From assembly GCA_016708105.1 (NCBI GenBank), contig JADJGJ010000001.1, forward strand, positions 124,001 through 188,000: 64,000 nt of DNA, in the 5' to 3' direction. The translations under genes and the position numbers were made by a program. This DNA is from Crocinitomicaceae bacterium. GTDB taxonomy: Bacteria > Bacteroidota > Bacteroidia > Flavobacteriales_D > Crocinitomicaceae. The notes below the pieces were generated by a model. The model ran no database searches. It had not been told where the DNA came from and saw only the letters and a list, made by a program, of their open reading frames with translations. Shown here one piece after another: positions 34,962 to 44,204 of the stretch; the first letter of the stretch is position 1; each line of letters starts with the position of its first letter.

Positions 34962-35438
34962 ATGAAAAAACTATTCATGCATCCCTTATTTTTTGTTGGC
35001 GGTCTTTTACTTGTGGGAAGTGCATTTATACTGCCGGATAAGAACTCAACCCCATTTCAGCCAAATGTACAAGCAATTGATACGACTCAAGATATCATGA
35101 CTATGATTGACACGCGTTGTTTTGTTTGTCATAATCCTGATATGAAAGCAGAAAACAGGCTTGCGCCGCCTATGTTTATGGTGAGAAATCACTATTATAA
35201 TGATACTATTTCAAGAGAAAACTTTATACAGCAAATGACTGCGTTTGCTATGAAACCTGATCTTGAAAAATCAGTGATGCCGGGTGCTGTGAGAAATTTT
35301 GGATTGATGCCTCAATCAAGTTTTGATGAAAATGAAGTCCGCTTAATAGCAGGATATATTTATGATACTGATTTGCAATCTGACGCCTGGTTCAAATCAT
35401 GGAAAAAATTCAAAAAGGCGCAACTAAAATCAAAATAA
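34962..35438 (+). CDS. Monohaem c-type cytochrome-like protein
   Basis: A 158-residue exported protein with an N-terminal hydrophobic signal/anchor (FFVGGLLLVGSAFILP) and one haem c motif CFVCH at about residues 52-56. A possible distal ligand Met lies in NFGLMPQSSF. Likely a periplasmic haem protein for electron transfer; no partner is evident. It starts 2 nt after the preceding gene and is followed 5 nt later by a DUF302 gene. Confidence 0.8.
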   Translation: MKKLFMHPLFFVGGLLLVGSAFILPDKNSTPFQPNVQAIDTTQDIMTMIDTRCFVCHNPDMKAENRLAPPMFMVRNHYYNDTISRENFIQQMTAFAMKPDLEKSVMPGAVRNFGLMPQSSFDENEVRLIAGYIYDTDLQSDAWFKSWKKFKKAQLKSK

Positions 35439-35443
35439 CTTAT

Positions 35444-35833
35444 ATGGAATACTATAATTCAAAACGAATTGCGAAAACTGATTTCGCAACATTGCGCACT
35501 CAAGTTGAGGCAGCATTAAAGACTGAAGGTTTCGGTGTACTAACTGAAATTGATATTCAAGCCACCATGAAAAAGAAACTGGATAAAGATTATTTGCCGC
35601 ATGTTATTTTGGGCGCATGTAATCCTGTCTATGCTGATAAGGTGTTGAGTATTGATCCGCACATCAGTACCTTATTGCCGTGTAACGTCACTATCAGACA
35701 ACTTGAAAATGGTGAGATGGAAGTGTGTACCATCAATGCTGATGCTGCTATGAGTAGTATTGGAAATGATGCTATCGCAATTCACGCCGCTGAAATTCAA
35801 GAAAAATTAATGCGAGTATTAAATCAAATTTAA
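35444..35833 (+). CDS. DUF302 family protein
   Basis: A 129-residue cytoplasmic protein. The sequence LRTQVEAALKTEGFGVLTEIDI, then ATMKKKL, PHVILGACNP and LLPCNVTIRQ, is diagnostic of DUF302, whose function is unknown but which often neighbours redox or stress genes. I chose the ATG at 35444; extension upstream would overlap the cytochrome gene in another frame. Confidence 0.9.
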   Translation: MEYYNSKRIAKTDFATLRTQVEAALKTEGFGVLTEIDIQATMKKKLDKDYLPHVILGACNPVYADKVLSIDPHISTLLPCNVTIRQLENGEMEVCTINADAAMSSIGNDAIAIHAAEIQEKLMRVLNQI

Positions 35834-35838
35834 CGAGT

Positions 35839-36270
35839 ATGGAAAAACATATTTATCATCTGAATCTTTCTTGGCAAGAGGGCAGGGTAGGACAAATCAG
35901 TTCACCCGAATTGCCTGAAAAAATTACTGTGGCAACTCCACCAGAATTTGAGAAGGGCGTAGCCGGTATTTGGTCACCTGAACATCTATTTACAGCATCA
36001 GTGCAAAGTTGTTTCATGACTACTTTTCTAGCGGTTGCAGAATATTCAAAATTAGATTTCAAAGAATTCTCTTGCAGGGCAGAAGGCATACTTGAAAAGG
36101 TAGATGGAAAATATCTGATGACTGAAGTAATCTTATATCCACGTTTGGTCATTACTTCTGAAGACAAGAAAGAAAAAGCACAACGCATTCTTGAAAAATC
36201 AGAAGCAGCGTGCCTGATTTCTAATTCAATAAAAACAAAAGTATCATTGAAAACTGATGTGGTTGTTTAA
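35839..36270 (+). CDS. OsmC/Ohr-family peroxide-resistance protein
   Basis: A 143-residue protein. OsmC-family features are VAGIWSPEHLFTASVQSCFM with the first redox cysteine, and EKSEAACLISNSIK with the second. These proteins reduce organic hydroperoxides through the two cysteines. It sits in the TetR-led operon 5 nt after DUF302 and 29 nt before the outer-membrane efflux gene, consistent with a stress regulon. Confidence 0.88.
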   Translation: MEKHIYHLNLSWQEGRVGQISSPELPEKITVATPPEFEKGVAGIWSPEHLFTASVQSCFMTTFLAVAEYSKLDFKEFSCRAEGILEKVDGKYLMTEVILYPRLVITSEDKKEKAQRILEKSEAACLISNSIKTKVSLKTDVVV

Positions 36271-36299
36271 CAACCGCATCAGTTCAAATTTTTTTAACT

Positions 36300-37619
36300 A
36301 TGAAGTTAGTGAACACTCACATACTAATATTGTTTTTCCTGAATTCATTTTCCGGATTTTCACAGCAGGATATTTGGTCATTGGATCGCTGTCTTGATAG
36401 TGCACGCGTGAATAATCTTAAACTGCGCATAGCCGAAAATCAACAGACCATAATCAGTGAAAAGCATGACGAGGCAGTATCCGGTTTGTACCCTAAAATT
36501 GCTATTGCAGGAGATTATCGTTATTATACAAATCTGCCATATCAACTACTGCCACTTTCTGTTTTTGGCGGACCGGATGGTGTTTACAAAGAAACTCAGT
36601 TCGGTGTTCCGCATGTGATAAATGCAAATGTTCAGTTTAACATGAACTTGTATAATCCACAAACTTACGGGGCAATTGATGTCACAAACACCATGGAGGA
36701 AATTGCCGCAGTTCAATATCAGCGAACTGAAGAGCAGTTGTTCTTTGAAATTTCCAACCTCTTTTATAATGCGGTAATTATTCAATACCAAATCCGTTTC
36801 ATAGATTCAAATTTGGTAAACGCCGGACAGCTCTTAAATATTGTGACCTTGCTGCATGAGCAAAAAATGGTAAAGACAACGGATGCCGATAAAATTAAAC
36901 TGCAAGTTGCACAGCTGGAACTGAATAAACAAAATGCAGCATCTAAGCAAACACAAATTCACAATCAGTTGAAATTTATGATGGGAATTTCTGACCAAAT
37001 TCAGTTAGTTGCTGATACCACGTTGAATTTGTTTCAACCTGAACCAATAGTGTTGAATGAAACCAATGATTTAAAATTGAACCGACTATCAGGTGAAGTG
37101 CTTCAAACGGAATTACAAACTATTCGCAGAACGAGAATTCCTATGGTGTCACTTTACGGAGTGTATGGTACCACTGGTTATGGATATACCGGAGATCCTC
37201 AGTCATTTCTTGATTTTTATCCCGTGGGTTATGCCGGTGTGCAATTAGTTTATCCGCTGTTTAACGGTTTTGCCATCAATCAAAAAATTGATCAGAAAGA
37301 ACTTGAAATTCAAAATAATCAGTATCAGCAGGAATTAATATATAAGCAAACAAGCATGCAAGTTGACAACGCCATTTTGCAGAGAAGCATAGCGTACAAT
37401 ATGGTTCAATCTGCGCAAACTCAAATTCAACTTGGTGAAGAAATTTACAAACAAATAAAATTGCAATTCGAGCAAGAAACAGCAAGCCTTACTGAGGTAT
37501 TACTGGCTGATCTTGCAGTGCGTGAATCACAGCAAATATGGATTAATGCAATTGTAGATTATTTCAAAGCAGATCTGGAGCTAAAAAAAGTATCCGGCAA
37601 TTTTAATATTAAAGAATAG
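36300..37619 (+). CDS. TolC-family outer-membrane efflux protein
   Basis: A 439-residue protein with signal peptide MKLVNTHILILFFLNSFSGFSQ. Two long coiled-coil halves contain the typical start WSLDRCLDSARVNNLKLRIA and the second half GVQLVYPLFNGFAINQKIDQ. It forms the outer-membrane channel for the adaptor and RND pump encoded next (3 nt gap). Confidence 0.9.
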   Translation: MKLVNTHILILFFLNSFSGFSQQDIWSLDRCLDSARVNNLKLRIAENQQTIISEKHDEAVSGLYPKIAIAGDYRYYTNLPYQLLPLSVFGGPDGVYKETQFGVPHVINANVQFNMNLYNPQTYGAIDVTNTMEEIAAVQYQRTEEQLFFEISNLFYNAVIIQYQIRFIDSNLVNAGQLLNIVTLLHEQKMVKTTDADKIKLQVAQLELNKQNAASKQTQIHNQLKFMMGISDQIQLVADTTLNLFQPEPIVLNETNDLKLNRLSGEVLQTELQTIRRTRIPMVSLYGVYGTTGYGYTGDPQSFLDFYPVGYAGVQLVYPLFNGFAINQKIDQKELEIQNNQYQQELIYKQTSMQVDNAILQRSIAYNMVQSAQTQIQLGEEIYKQIKLQFEQETASLTEVLLADLAVRESQQIWINAIVDYFKADLELKKVSGNFNIKE

Positions 37620-37622
37620 ATT

Positions 37623-38693
37623 ATGAAAACAAAACAATCAATCATTAAAAAATTGGTTTACGCTTTCATCGGAGTATTGCTGATTGCAATTACCGTGATT
37701 CAATTATTGCGCAATAAAGAGGTGTCGCAAGACAAGGTGTATGTCTATGATCGTACAAAGGCTGTTTCGGTTGAAGTGGATACTTTAATGAAAACTTCAA
37801 TACAAGCTGAGCGTTCCTATTCAGGTACATTTGAGCCCTGGCGAGAAACAAAAATCAATGCTGAGTTACAGGGAAATATTGTACAAATATTTTCTGAAAC
37901 CGGCGCTTTGGTAAAAAAAGGATCTCCCTTAATTCAGCTTGATAATAGTTTATTAAAACTACAGTTGGAGTCATCTGAAATTCAAATCAGCGGATTAGAA
38001 AATGATATGGCGCGCTACACTATTTTGACACAAGGTGATGCAATACAAGGAGTACAATTGGAGAAAACAGAATTGGCATTGAAAACAGCAAGAGTGCAAA
38101 AAGAAATACTTGAAACTCAAATTGCCAAAACAACCATTCGTGCGCCATTTGATGGAATTGTTACTGCAAAACTTACTGAAGTAGGATCATTCGCAGCACC
38201 TGGTGTTCCTCTGATTCAACTCACCGATTTGAATAAAGTGCGCTTCACCATTGTAATTCCTGAATCTGATTTAGCAAATTTTATTTTGAATGAAACATAT
38301 CAAATTCATGCAGAAGTTTTTCCTGAAAGAACATTTGAAGGTAAAGTGATTCTGATTGGCAGTAAAGCAAATCCGGGAAACAGTTATCCGGTTCAATTTG
38401 AAATATCGAACACTAAAAATCTTGATATCAAGGCCGGAATGACAGGTGACGTGAGTATGAGTAATGATATGAACGGTGAAGGCTTTCTTATTCCAAATGA
38501 AGCGTTGATTGGCAATTCTAATGACTATTCTGTTTATATTATTAAAAATGGAAAAGCCGTTTTAACCAAAGTGGTTACTAATGGCAGAGTGAAGAATAAT
38601 ACCATTGTTACCGGTGGAGTTTCAGAAGGTGATATTGTGGTGACACGGGGTATTATTAATCTATTTGATGGTGCAGCAGTTGAAATAAATTAG
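37623..38693 (+). CDS. RND efflux periplasmic adaptor (HlyD/AcrA type)
   Basis: A 356-residue membrane-fusion protein. An N-terminal membrane anchor (LVYAFIGVLLIAITVIQLL) precedes the lipoyl half NAELQGNIVQIFSETGALVK, a short helical hairpin, the second half KTTIRAPFDGIVTAKLTEVG, and beta-barrel and membrane-proximal domains. It links the pump to the TolC-like channel. Confidence 0.92.
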   Translation: MKTKQSIIKKLVYAFIGVLLIAITVIQLLRNKEVSQDKVYVYDRTKAVSVEVDTLMKTSIQAERSYSGTFEPWRETKINAELQGNIVQIFSETGALVKKGSPLIQLDNSLLKLQLESSEIQISGLENDMARYTILTQGDAIQGVQLEKTELALKTARVQKEILETQIAKTTIRAPFDGIVTAKLTEVGSFAAPGVPLIQLTDLNKVRFTIVIPESDLANFILNETYQIHAEVFPERTFEGKVILIGSKANPGNSYPVQFEISNTKNLDIKAGMTGDVSMSNDMNGEGFLIPNEALIGNSNDYSVYIIKNGKAVLTKVVTNGRVKNNTIVTGGVSEGDIVVTRGIINLFDGAAVEIN

Positions 38694-38696
38694 GTT

Positions 38697-41600
38697 ATGA
38701 ATCTGACAGATATTTCTATAAAAAGACCCTCACTGATCATTGTAATGTTCAGTGTATTCACATTACTTGGTGTGATAGGATTCATGAATCTGAGCTATGA
38801 ATTAATGCCGGATTTTAATCAGCCGGTTGTTGTGATCCGGACTATTTATCCGGGTGCTGAACCTGAAGAAGTAGAAAGTTCAGTTTCAAAAAAAATTGAA
38901 GATGCTTTATCTAATCTTGAAGGAGTTGATTTTGTCGTTACTAAATCAATGCCCAATGCTTCAGTAATTATTGTCAACCTGAAATACGGAACAGATTTGG
39001 ATAAAACCATGCAGGATGCGCAGCGCTTTATTGATAATATCAGAAAAGATTTACCTGCAGATATTCAAAGTCCGGTGATGAGCAAAGTTTCACCCAATGA
39101 TTTGCCCATGATGTCAGTGAGTGTAACAAGTAATTTGAATGGCACTGATTTTTATCAGCAGTTAAAAGAAGATATTCTTCCGCAAATTCAGCAGATAAAA
39201 GGTGTTGCAGAGATCACCGTATTAGGGGCAGAAGAACGTGAGATTCAGGTTTTGGTTGATCAGGATAAACTGAGATATTACAAGGTGAGTATGCAGCTGG
39301 TGGTTGAGGCAATTAACCGCTCAGGGTTGGATATTCCGGCTGGAAAAGTTGAGTCTGATTATACAAGTAATTCTGTTCGGTATATTGGTAAATTTTCATC
39401 CATAGAAGATATTCAGAACGTGATGATCTCTATGCCTGTTGCGGGTAGTCCGGTATATGTAAAAGATGTTGCTGTTGTTGAAGATCATGTTGCTGATCAA
39501 ACTTCTTACAGTCGGTACAATGGTCAGGCAGGAATTGGATTACTCATCAAAAAGCAAGGTGATGCAAATGCTGTAGATGTTTCATCTGCAATTCGTGATA
39601 AATTTAAAGAGATTGAATCTCAAAATGCGTCATCTGATTTACAATTTATAATTGCCGATGATAGCACAGATAATACCATAGCTGCAGTAAATTCTGTTGT
39701 TGAAGATTTGATTCTTGCCGTTATTCTGGTATCTGTTGTGATGTTGCTTTTTTTGAGAAGCTTCAGAAATTCACTCATTGTATTAATTGCAATTCCAACA
39801 TCGCTCATTACTGCTTTTGCGGTGATGTGGTTTCTTGGTTATACCTTGAACTTGATGACCTTGTTGGCCATGTCGCTCATCATTGGAATTCTGGTGGATG
39901 ATGCAACGGTTGTGCTTGAAAATATTCAACGACACCTGGATATGGGTAAAGAAAAACGTACAGCCGCAATGGACGGCAGAATGGAGATTGGTTTTTCTGC
40001 TTTGTCTATCACGCTGGTTGATGTGGTAGTTTTTTTACCCATTTTATTTCTTCAGGTTTTTGTAGCTGATATGCTTAAGCAATTTTCAGTTGTTGTAATT
40101 ACTTCTACCATGACAAGTTTGTTAGTCGGCTTCACATTAACGCCTTGGCTAGCATCACGAATTGGGAAAAAAGAAGATCTGAGACCAACAAATTTCTTCA
40201 ACAAGTTTTTACTTTGGTTTGAGCGTCAGTTAGAAAAATTCACAAACGGTTATGGTAATGTTTTGAAGTGGACACTCAATCACAAATTGATTTTTGGGGG
40301 CATCCTTGTTTTTCTTTTTGTCATTACCGGTCTGATCATGAAGCAAGGCATTATTGGTAAAGAATTAATTTCCACCGGTGATCAGGGAAAATTCAGATTG
40401 AGTCTTGAATACGATAAATCAATTTCGCTGGATGAGAATTTATTCACATCAACTCAAGTAGAAAATTATCTCAATGATCAACCTGAAATACAAAGCGTAT
40501 TCAGCAATATTGGCGGTCCCGGCACAGGTATTGGAAATTTGGGAGTGGGCGCCGCAAATAAAACCGAATTTACCATTCAATTGATATCTGCTGAAGAGAG
40601 AAACCATCAGGCTACGGAAGAATATATGCAAATATTGAGAGAAAATATGCAACATCAATTTCCGGGTATAAATTTTTCAATGGCAAGTCTTGGTTTGATT
40701 CCACGATCAGCACCTATTGAGTTAACACTTAGCGGACCTGATGAAGAAGAGTTAAGGCTGACAGCACAAAATTTAAAAACAGCTATTGAAAATATTCCGG
40801 GATCAGATAATGTACAACTTTCTGTTGAAGAGGGAAATCCTGAATACCGTGTGGTACCTGATAAAGATAGAATGCAGCGATTTGGTTTAAACAGTGCGTA
40901 TACCGGTTTGAATTTACGCACAGCGTTAACAGGTAATGATCAGGCAACGCTGACAGAAAATGGTGATGAATATCCGGTGCGTATTTGGTATAGTCAATTT
41001 GATCGCAGCAATCCTGATGACATTGAAAATATTACTGTCATTAATCCAATGGGTATTCCGGTTGAGTTGAGACAATTTGCAGATGTTGTACAAGAAAATT
41101 CCCCTTCAATGCTTGAGAGAAAAGACAGACAACCGGCTGTAACACTAACATCGGATGCGCTGGGTCGTCCTTCAGGTTCTGTTGCAGATGAGGTGATTGC
41201 CTACATCAATGAAAATCCTTTACCGCAAGGTGTGAGTATGACATGGGGTAGTGATATCAAAAGACAACAGGATAGTTTTGGAGCTTTAGGTTCTGTTTTG
41301 GCTATTTCATTTCTGCTGATTTATTTAATTATGGTGGCGCTTTATGATAGTTTTATTTACCCTTTTGTCGTTCTGTTTTCTATTCCTGTTGCAGTGATTG
41401 GTGCTTTTCTTGCACTCAATCTAACTATGAATCATCTCAGTCTGTTTGCTCTTTTAGGTTTAATTATGTTAATGGGATTGGTAGTGAAAAATGCTATATT
41501 AATTGTTGACTTCACCAATCAACTCAAAGCCGGAGGAATGCATTACAAAGAAGCATTAATAGTTGCCGGTAAAGGCCGAATGAGACCCATCTTGATGACA

Positions 41601-41807
41601 ACACTTTCTATGGTGATTGGTATGTTGCCAATTGCCATGGCCAGAGGAACAGCGGCAGAATGGAAAAATGGCTTGGCATGGGTGATCATCGGCGGTTTGA
41701 TGTCTTCATTGATATTAACTGTTTTTCTGGTGCCTGTGGTATATTATCTTGTTGATAGCGTGAAAGAAAAGTTTTCACGTACTTCTCAAATTCAACCGGC
41801 CGCTTAA
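38697..41807 (+). CDS. RND multidrug efflux permease (HAE-1/AcrB type)
   Basis: A 1036-residue inner-membrane proton-driven pump with about 12 helices and two large periplasmic loops. The start MNLTDISIKRPSLIIVMFSV, porter segment PGAEPEEVESSVSKKIEDAL, the proton-relay pair in IIGILVDDATVVLENI (TM4 acidic residues) and LMGLVVKNAILIVDFTNQL in TM10 are visible. It is the last gene of the operon. Substrate range cannot be told from sequence. Confidence 0.95.
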   Translation: MNLTDISIKRPSLIIVMFSVFTLLGVIGFMNLSYELMPDFNQPVVVIRTIYPGAEPEEVESSVSKKIEDALSNLEGVDFVVTKSMPNASVIIVNLKYGTDLDKTMQDAQRFIDNIRKDLPADIQSPVMSKVSPNDLPMMSVSVTSNLNGTDFYQQLKEDILPQIQQIKGVAEITVLGAEEREIQVLVDQDKLRYYKVSMQLVVEAINRSGLDIPAGKVESDYTSNSVRYIGKFSSIEDIQNVMISMPVAGSPVYVKDVAVVEDHVADQTSYSRYNGQAGIGLLIKKQGDANAVDVSSAIRDKFKEIESQNASSDLQFIIADDSTDNTIAAVNSVVEDLILAVILVSVVMLLFLRSFRNSLIVLIAIPTSLITAFAVMWFLGYTLNLMTLLAMSLIIGILVDDATVVLENIQRHLDMGKEKRTAAMDGRMEIGFSALSITLVDVVVFLPILFLQVFVADMLKQFSVVVITSTMTSLLVGFTLTPWLASRIGKKEDLRPTNFFNKFLLWFERQLEKFTNGYGNVLKWTLNHKLIFGGILVFLFVITGLIMKQGIIGKELISTGDQGKFRLSLEYDKSISLDENLFTSTQVENYLNDQPEIQSVFSNIGGPGTGIGNLGVGAANKTEFTIQLISAEERNHQATEEYMQILRENMQHQFPGINFSMASLGLIPRSAPIELTLSGPDEEELRLTAQNLKTAIENIPGSDNVQLSVEEGNPEYRVVPDKDRMQRFGLNSAYTGLNLRTALTGNDQATLTENGDEYPVRIWYSQFDRSNPDDIENITVINPMGIPVELRQFADVVQENSPSMLERKDRQPAVTLTSDALGRPSGSVADEVIAYINENPLPQGVSMTWGSDIKRQQDSFGALGSVLAISFLLIYLIMVALYDSFIYPFVVLFSIPVAVIGAFLALNLTMNHLSLFALLGLIMLMGLVVKNAILIVDFTNQLKAGGMHYKEALIVAGKGRMRPILMTTLSMVIGMLPIAMARGTAAEWKNGLAWVIIGGLMSSLILTVFLVPVVYYLVDSVKEKFSRTSQIQPAA

Positions 41808-41876
41808 AATATTTTTTTAATGGACCAACTTTTCAGGCGTATGACCTATCTCATTTTTAAAGCAGATGTTGTTCTG

Positions 41877-41884
41877 TAATTTTG
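41877..41884 (+). promoter_or_regulatory. -7 box before the Cys-motif membrane protein
   Basis: TAATTTTG, exact consensus, with TTTT 19 nt further upstream (41854-41857). It ends 8 nt before the GTG at 41893 and lies downstream of the in-frame ATG at 41866, so the GTG is the likely start. Confidence 0.5.
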
Positions 41885-41892
41885 TATTTGAA

Positions 41893-42261
41893 GTGAAAAA
41901 AATATTCAGCATATTGATCTTATCCAGCATCTTGATTTCTACCGGAAGTCAGTCGCTGATATTTTTTCATTACCTGCTTAATAAGGCTGAAATCACTGAG
42001 AAATACTGCGTGAATAAAAACAAGCCTGAAAAAAAATGTCACGGTCAATGTCATCTCAACAAACAGATGAAGCAGGTTGAAGAGCAAGAACAAATTCCCG
42101 TGAATCCATTAAAAGAAAAAGCTGAATTGCAACTTTTTGCACAAGATTATAAGGACTTAAGTTTTGATAATTATCTTGTTTTTGAAAACCAATTTTACGG
42201 TTATCAGGCAATTCTTTCTGACAGACATCTTCCGTCTGTTGATCATCCTCCTCTAGGTTAA
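41893..42261 (+). CDS. Small membrane protein with CxGxCxL cysteine motif
   Basis: A 122-residue protein starting at GTG 41893 with one N-terminal membrane helix (IFSILILSSILISTG) and a periplasmic part containing CVNKNKPEKKCHGQCHLNKQ. This three-cysteine motif with adjacent histidines recurs in small Bacteroidota proteins near metal- or haem-related genes and suggests metal binding; function is not established. The alternative ATG at 41866 lies upstream of the predicted transcription start. It is followed by the haem-protein cluster after a 180-bp gap with no gene. Confidence 0.7.
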   Translation: MKKIFSILILSSILISTGSQSLIFFHYLLNKAEITEKYCVNKNKPEKKCHGQCHLNKQMKQVEEQEQIPVNPLKEKAELQLFAQDYKDLSFDNYLVFENQFYGYQAILSDRHLPSVDHPPLG

Positions 42262-42445
42262 TTTGCTTTTTTTCTCTTGAATTATTTTGAGTGCTCGTTG
42301 AGCGCACAAGTGGCTGTGTGAACATCTATGATTTGCATTTTCGCTTGCCTGAATTCATTTCCTGAGAATGTGTGCGCTTTGATGTTATCTGAAATCAGAT
42401 TCAAAGTGTGATCAATTTTTTTCTTCAATAACAAATTTAAATTGT

Positions 42446-42826
42446 ATGATGTATTTGTGGATGCTGCTGTCCTGGCACGTTTTAACGGTCGGTGATCAGG
42501 AGCCTTGGGTTGCACCTGAGACTGCAGCCGAGGTAAAAAATCCGGTAGAAGCCGGAACTAAATCTTTACAAACCGGAAAAAAAATCTATACCAGTTTTTG
42601 CTGGTCATGTCATGGAACCACCGGCTTGGGTGATGGCCCTGCTGCGGCGGGTATGGATCCAAAACCTGTGGCGTTCAATACGTCTGAATTTCAGAATCAA
42701 ACCGATGGAGCAATTTTCTGGAAAATTTCTGAAGGACGCGGAAACATGGCTTCATACAAATCAATGCTGTCATCAACTGAACGATGGAGTGTTGTCAATT
42801 ATTTACGCACACTTAAAACAGAATAG
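42446..42826 (+). CDS. Small c-type cytochrome
   Basis: A 126-residue exported monohaem cytochrome. A short hydrophobic N-terminus is followed by LQTGKKIYTSFCWSCHGTTG with the haem motif CWSCH, and by KPVAFNTSEF and RGNMASYKSMLS, whose Met is the probable distal ligand, ending in NYLRTLK as in class I cytochromes. First gene of the cluster that also encodes a DUF5777 barrel and two haem-motif lipoproteins. Starts ATG at 42446 and 42449 are equivalent. Confidence 0.88.
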   Translation: MMYLWMLLSWHVLTVGDQEPWVAPETAAEVKNPVEAGTKSLQTGKKIYTSFCWSCHGTTGLGDGPAAAGMDPKPVAFNTSEFQNQTDGAIFWKISEGRGNMASYKSMLSSTERWSVVNYLRTLKTE

Positions 42827-42834
42827 GAGAGAAT

Positions 42835-43755
42835 ATGAAAAAACACATTTATACTTTACGAATCCTTGTTGTCATGATGATAATTTTTCTGAATGGAAAC
42901 ATTGTCGCTCAAGAGGATTCAGAGAAAGAATTTGCTGAACAAGTTTTTGGAAGTTCACAACTCATCAATTCACAAACTGCTGTTATTCCTGCAGCAGGAA
43001 CATGGCGTTTTGGTATTCAGCATCGCTTTGGAAAAATTGGCTTAGATTCATCTATCACGCAACAATTTCTGGGTTTGGATTTACCTTCAGTGATTCGCTT
43101 TTCTTTTGGCTGGACATTGGGTGATCGTCTTGCGCTGGATATTGGTCGCACCAATCATTTAAAAACGTATGATCTGGAATTGAAATATCTCATTGCAAGA
43201 CAAACAACTAATTTCAGAATGCCTTTCAATATTGCTTTTTATTTCAATGCAGCGTATCGTACTGAAAGGTTTCCTGCTGTTCCGGCTAATGCCTATTTTG
43301 AAGATGATACAACGGTGTTTGTGTACAAACCGTCACATCGGTTGTCGTACAATTCACAATTAATTTTTTCATCAAAAATCACAGATAAATTTTCAGTTCA
43401 GTTGAGTCCTATTTTTATTTATGAAAATCTGGCTGATCCTTATACTGATAATTTCACTTTGGTATTATCTGCCGGTGCACGGTATAAACTAGGTTTCTCA
43501 TCAGCCATTGTTGCTGAGTATGCTTATGTATTCAATAATAGAGGGGAAGCAAAATTTTATGATCCATTTTCTTTAGGTGTTGAATTTGGTACAGTAGGGC
43601 ATAGTTTTCAAATTTTTATTAGCAATGCTCCACGTATTCTGGAATCTCACATTTACACAATAAGCTCTGTAAATATTGCAGCAGGTGAATTTCTGATTGG
43701 GTTCAATTTGAAAAGATCTTTCTGGAATAAAAAATCTTCTCAATCAAGTTTATGA
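42835..43755 (+). CDS. DUF5777 outer-membrane beta-barrel protein
   Basis: A 306-residue protein with signal peptide ending in NIVAQ. The sequence QLINSQTAVIPAAGTWRFGI, then HRFGKIG, RFSFGWTLGDRLALDIGR and TYDLELKYLIARQ, matches the DUF5777 barrel family, about 12 predicted strands. It lies 8 nt after the cytochrome gene and overlaps the following lipoprotein gene by 4 nt, which suggests that the barrel and the haem proteins act together in the outer membrane. Confidence 0.88.
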   Translation: MKKHIYTLRILVVMMIIFLNGNIVAQEDSEKEFAEQVFGSSQLINSQTAVIPAAGTWRFGIQHRFGKIGLDSSITQQFLGLDLPSVIRFSFGWTLGDRLALDIGRTNHLKTYDLELKYLIARQTTNFRMPFNIAFYFNAAYRTERFPAVPANAYFEDDTTVFVYKPSHRLSYNSQLIFSSKITDKFSVQLSPIFIYENLADPYTDNFTLVLSAGARYKLGFSSAIVAEYAYVFNNRGEAKFYDPFSLGVEFGTVGHSFQIFISNAPRILESHIYTISSVNIAAGEFLIGFNLKRSFWNKKSSQSSL

Positions 43756-44204
43756 AAAAATTTCAGCTAAAAATTACTAGTCTATTTGCAATTGCAGTGA
43801 TGTTTTTTTCATGCGCAAAAGATGAGGGGCCATTTGTAAAATTTATTCCACCGGTGAATGACACGGTACCGGATGTGCAAGATTCTATTCCCGCACCAAC
43901 CGAGTATAGTTATACCATCAGTTTTTGGACAGATGTTAAACCCATTTTTACCGGCAATTGTGTGATGATGTGTCACAATATGGAACATCCAAAATTAGAT
44001 CTTCGTCCTCCGGTGGCGTATGATCAATTATTAACTAACGGAAGCAGCGCACCCTATGTAATGCCTATGGCGCCGGCAACATCTAATCTTTATTTACATC
44101 TCACCGGAGAATATGAATTAATGCCGCAAGGCGGACCCAAACTTTCTCAAGGAAAAATTGACACCATCTATACCTGGATTGCGCAAGGTGCGCTTGATAA
44201 TTAA
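43752..44204 (+). CDS. Lipoprotein with unusual CxxxCH haem-like motif
   Basis: A 150-residue lipoprotein: signal MKKFQLKITSLFAIAVMFFS with acylated Cys21, an acidic Pro-rich linker, and a haem-c-like domain (about 60-150). The motif reads C-V-M-M-C-H (43959-43976), three residues between cysteines instead of two. The rest of the domain (DVKPIFTGN, HPKLDLRPPVAYDQLL, NLYLHLTGEYELMPQGG, IDTIYTWIAQGA) is shared with the next gene and resembles cytochrome-like domains of planctomycete/Bacteroidota lipoproteins. It overlaps both neighbours. Confidence 0.82.
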   Translation: MKKFQLKITSLFAIAVMFFSCAKDEGPFVKFIPPVNDTVPDVQDSIPAPTEYSYTISFWTDVKPIFTGNCVMMCHNMEHPKLDLRPPVAYDQLLTNGSSAPYVMPMAPATSNLYLHLTGEYELMPQGGPKLSQGKIDTIYTWIAQGALDN

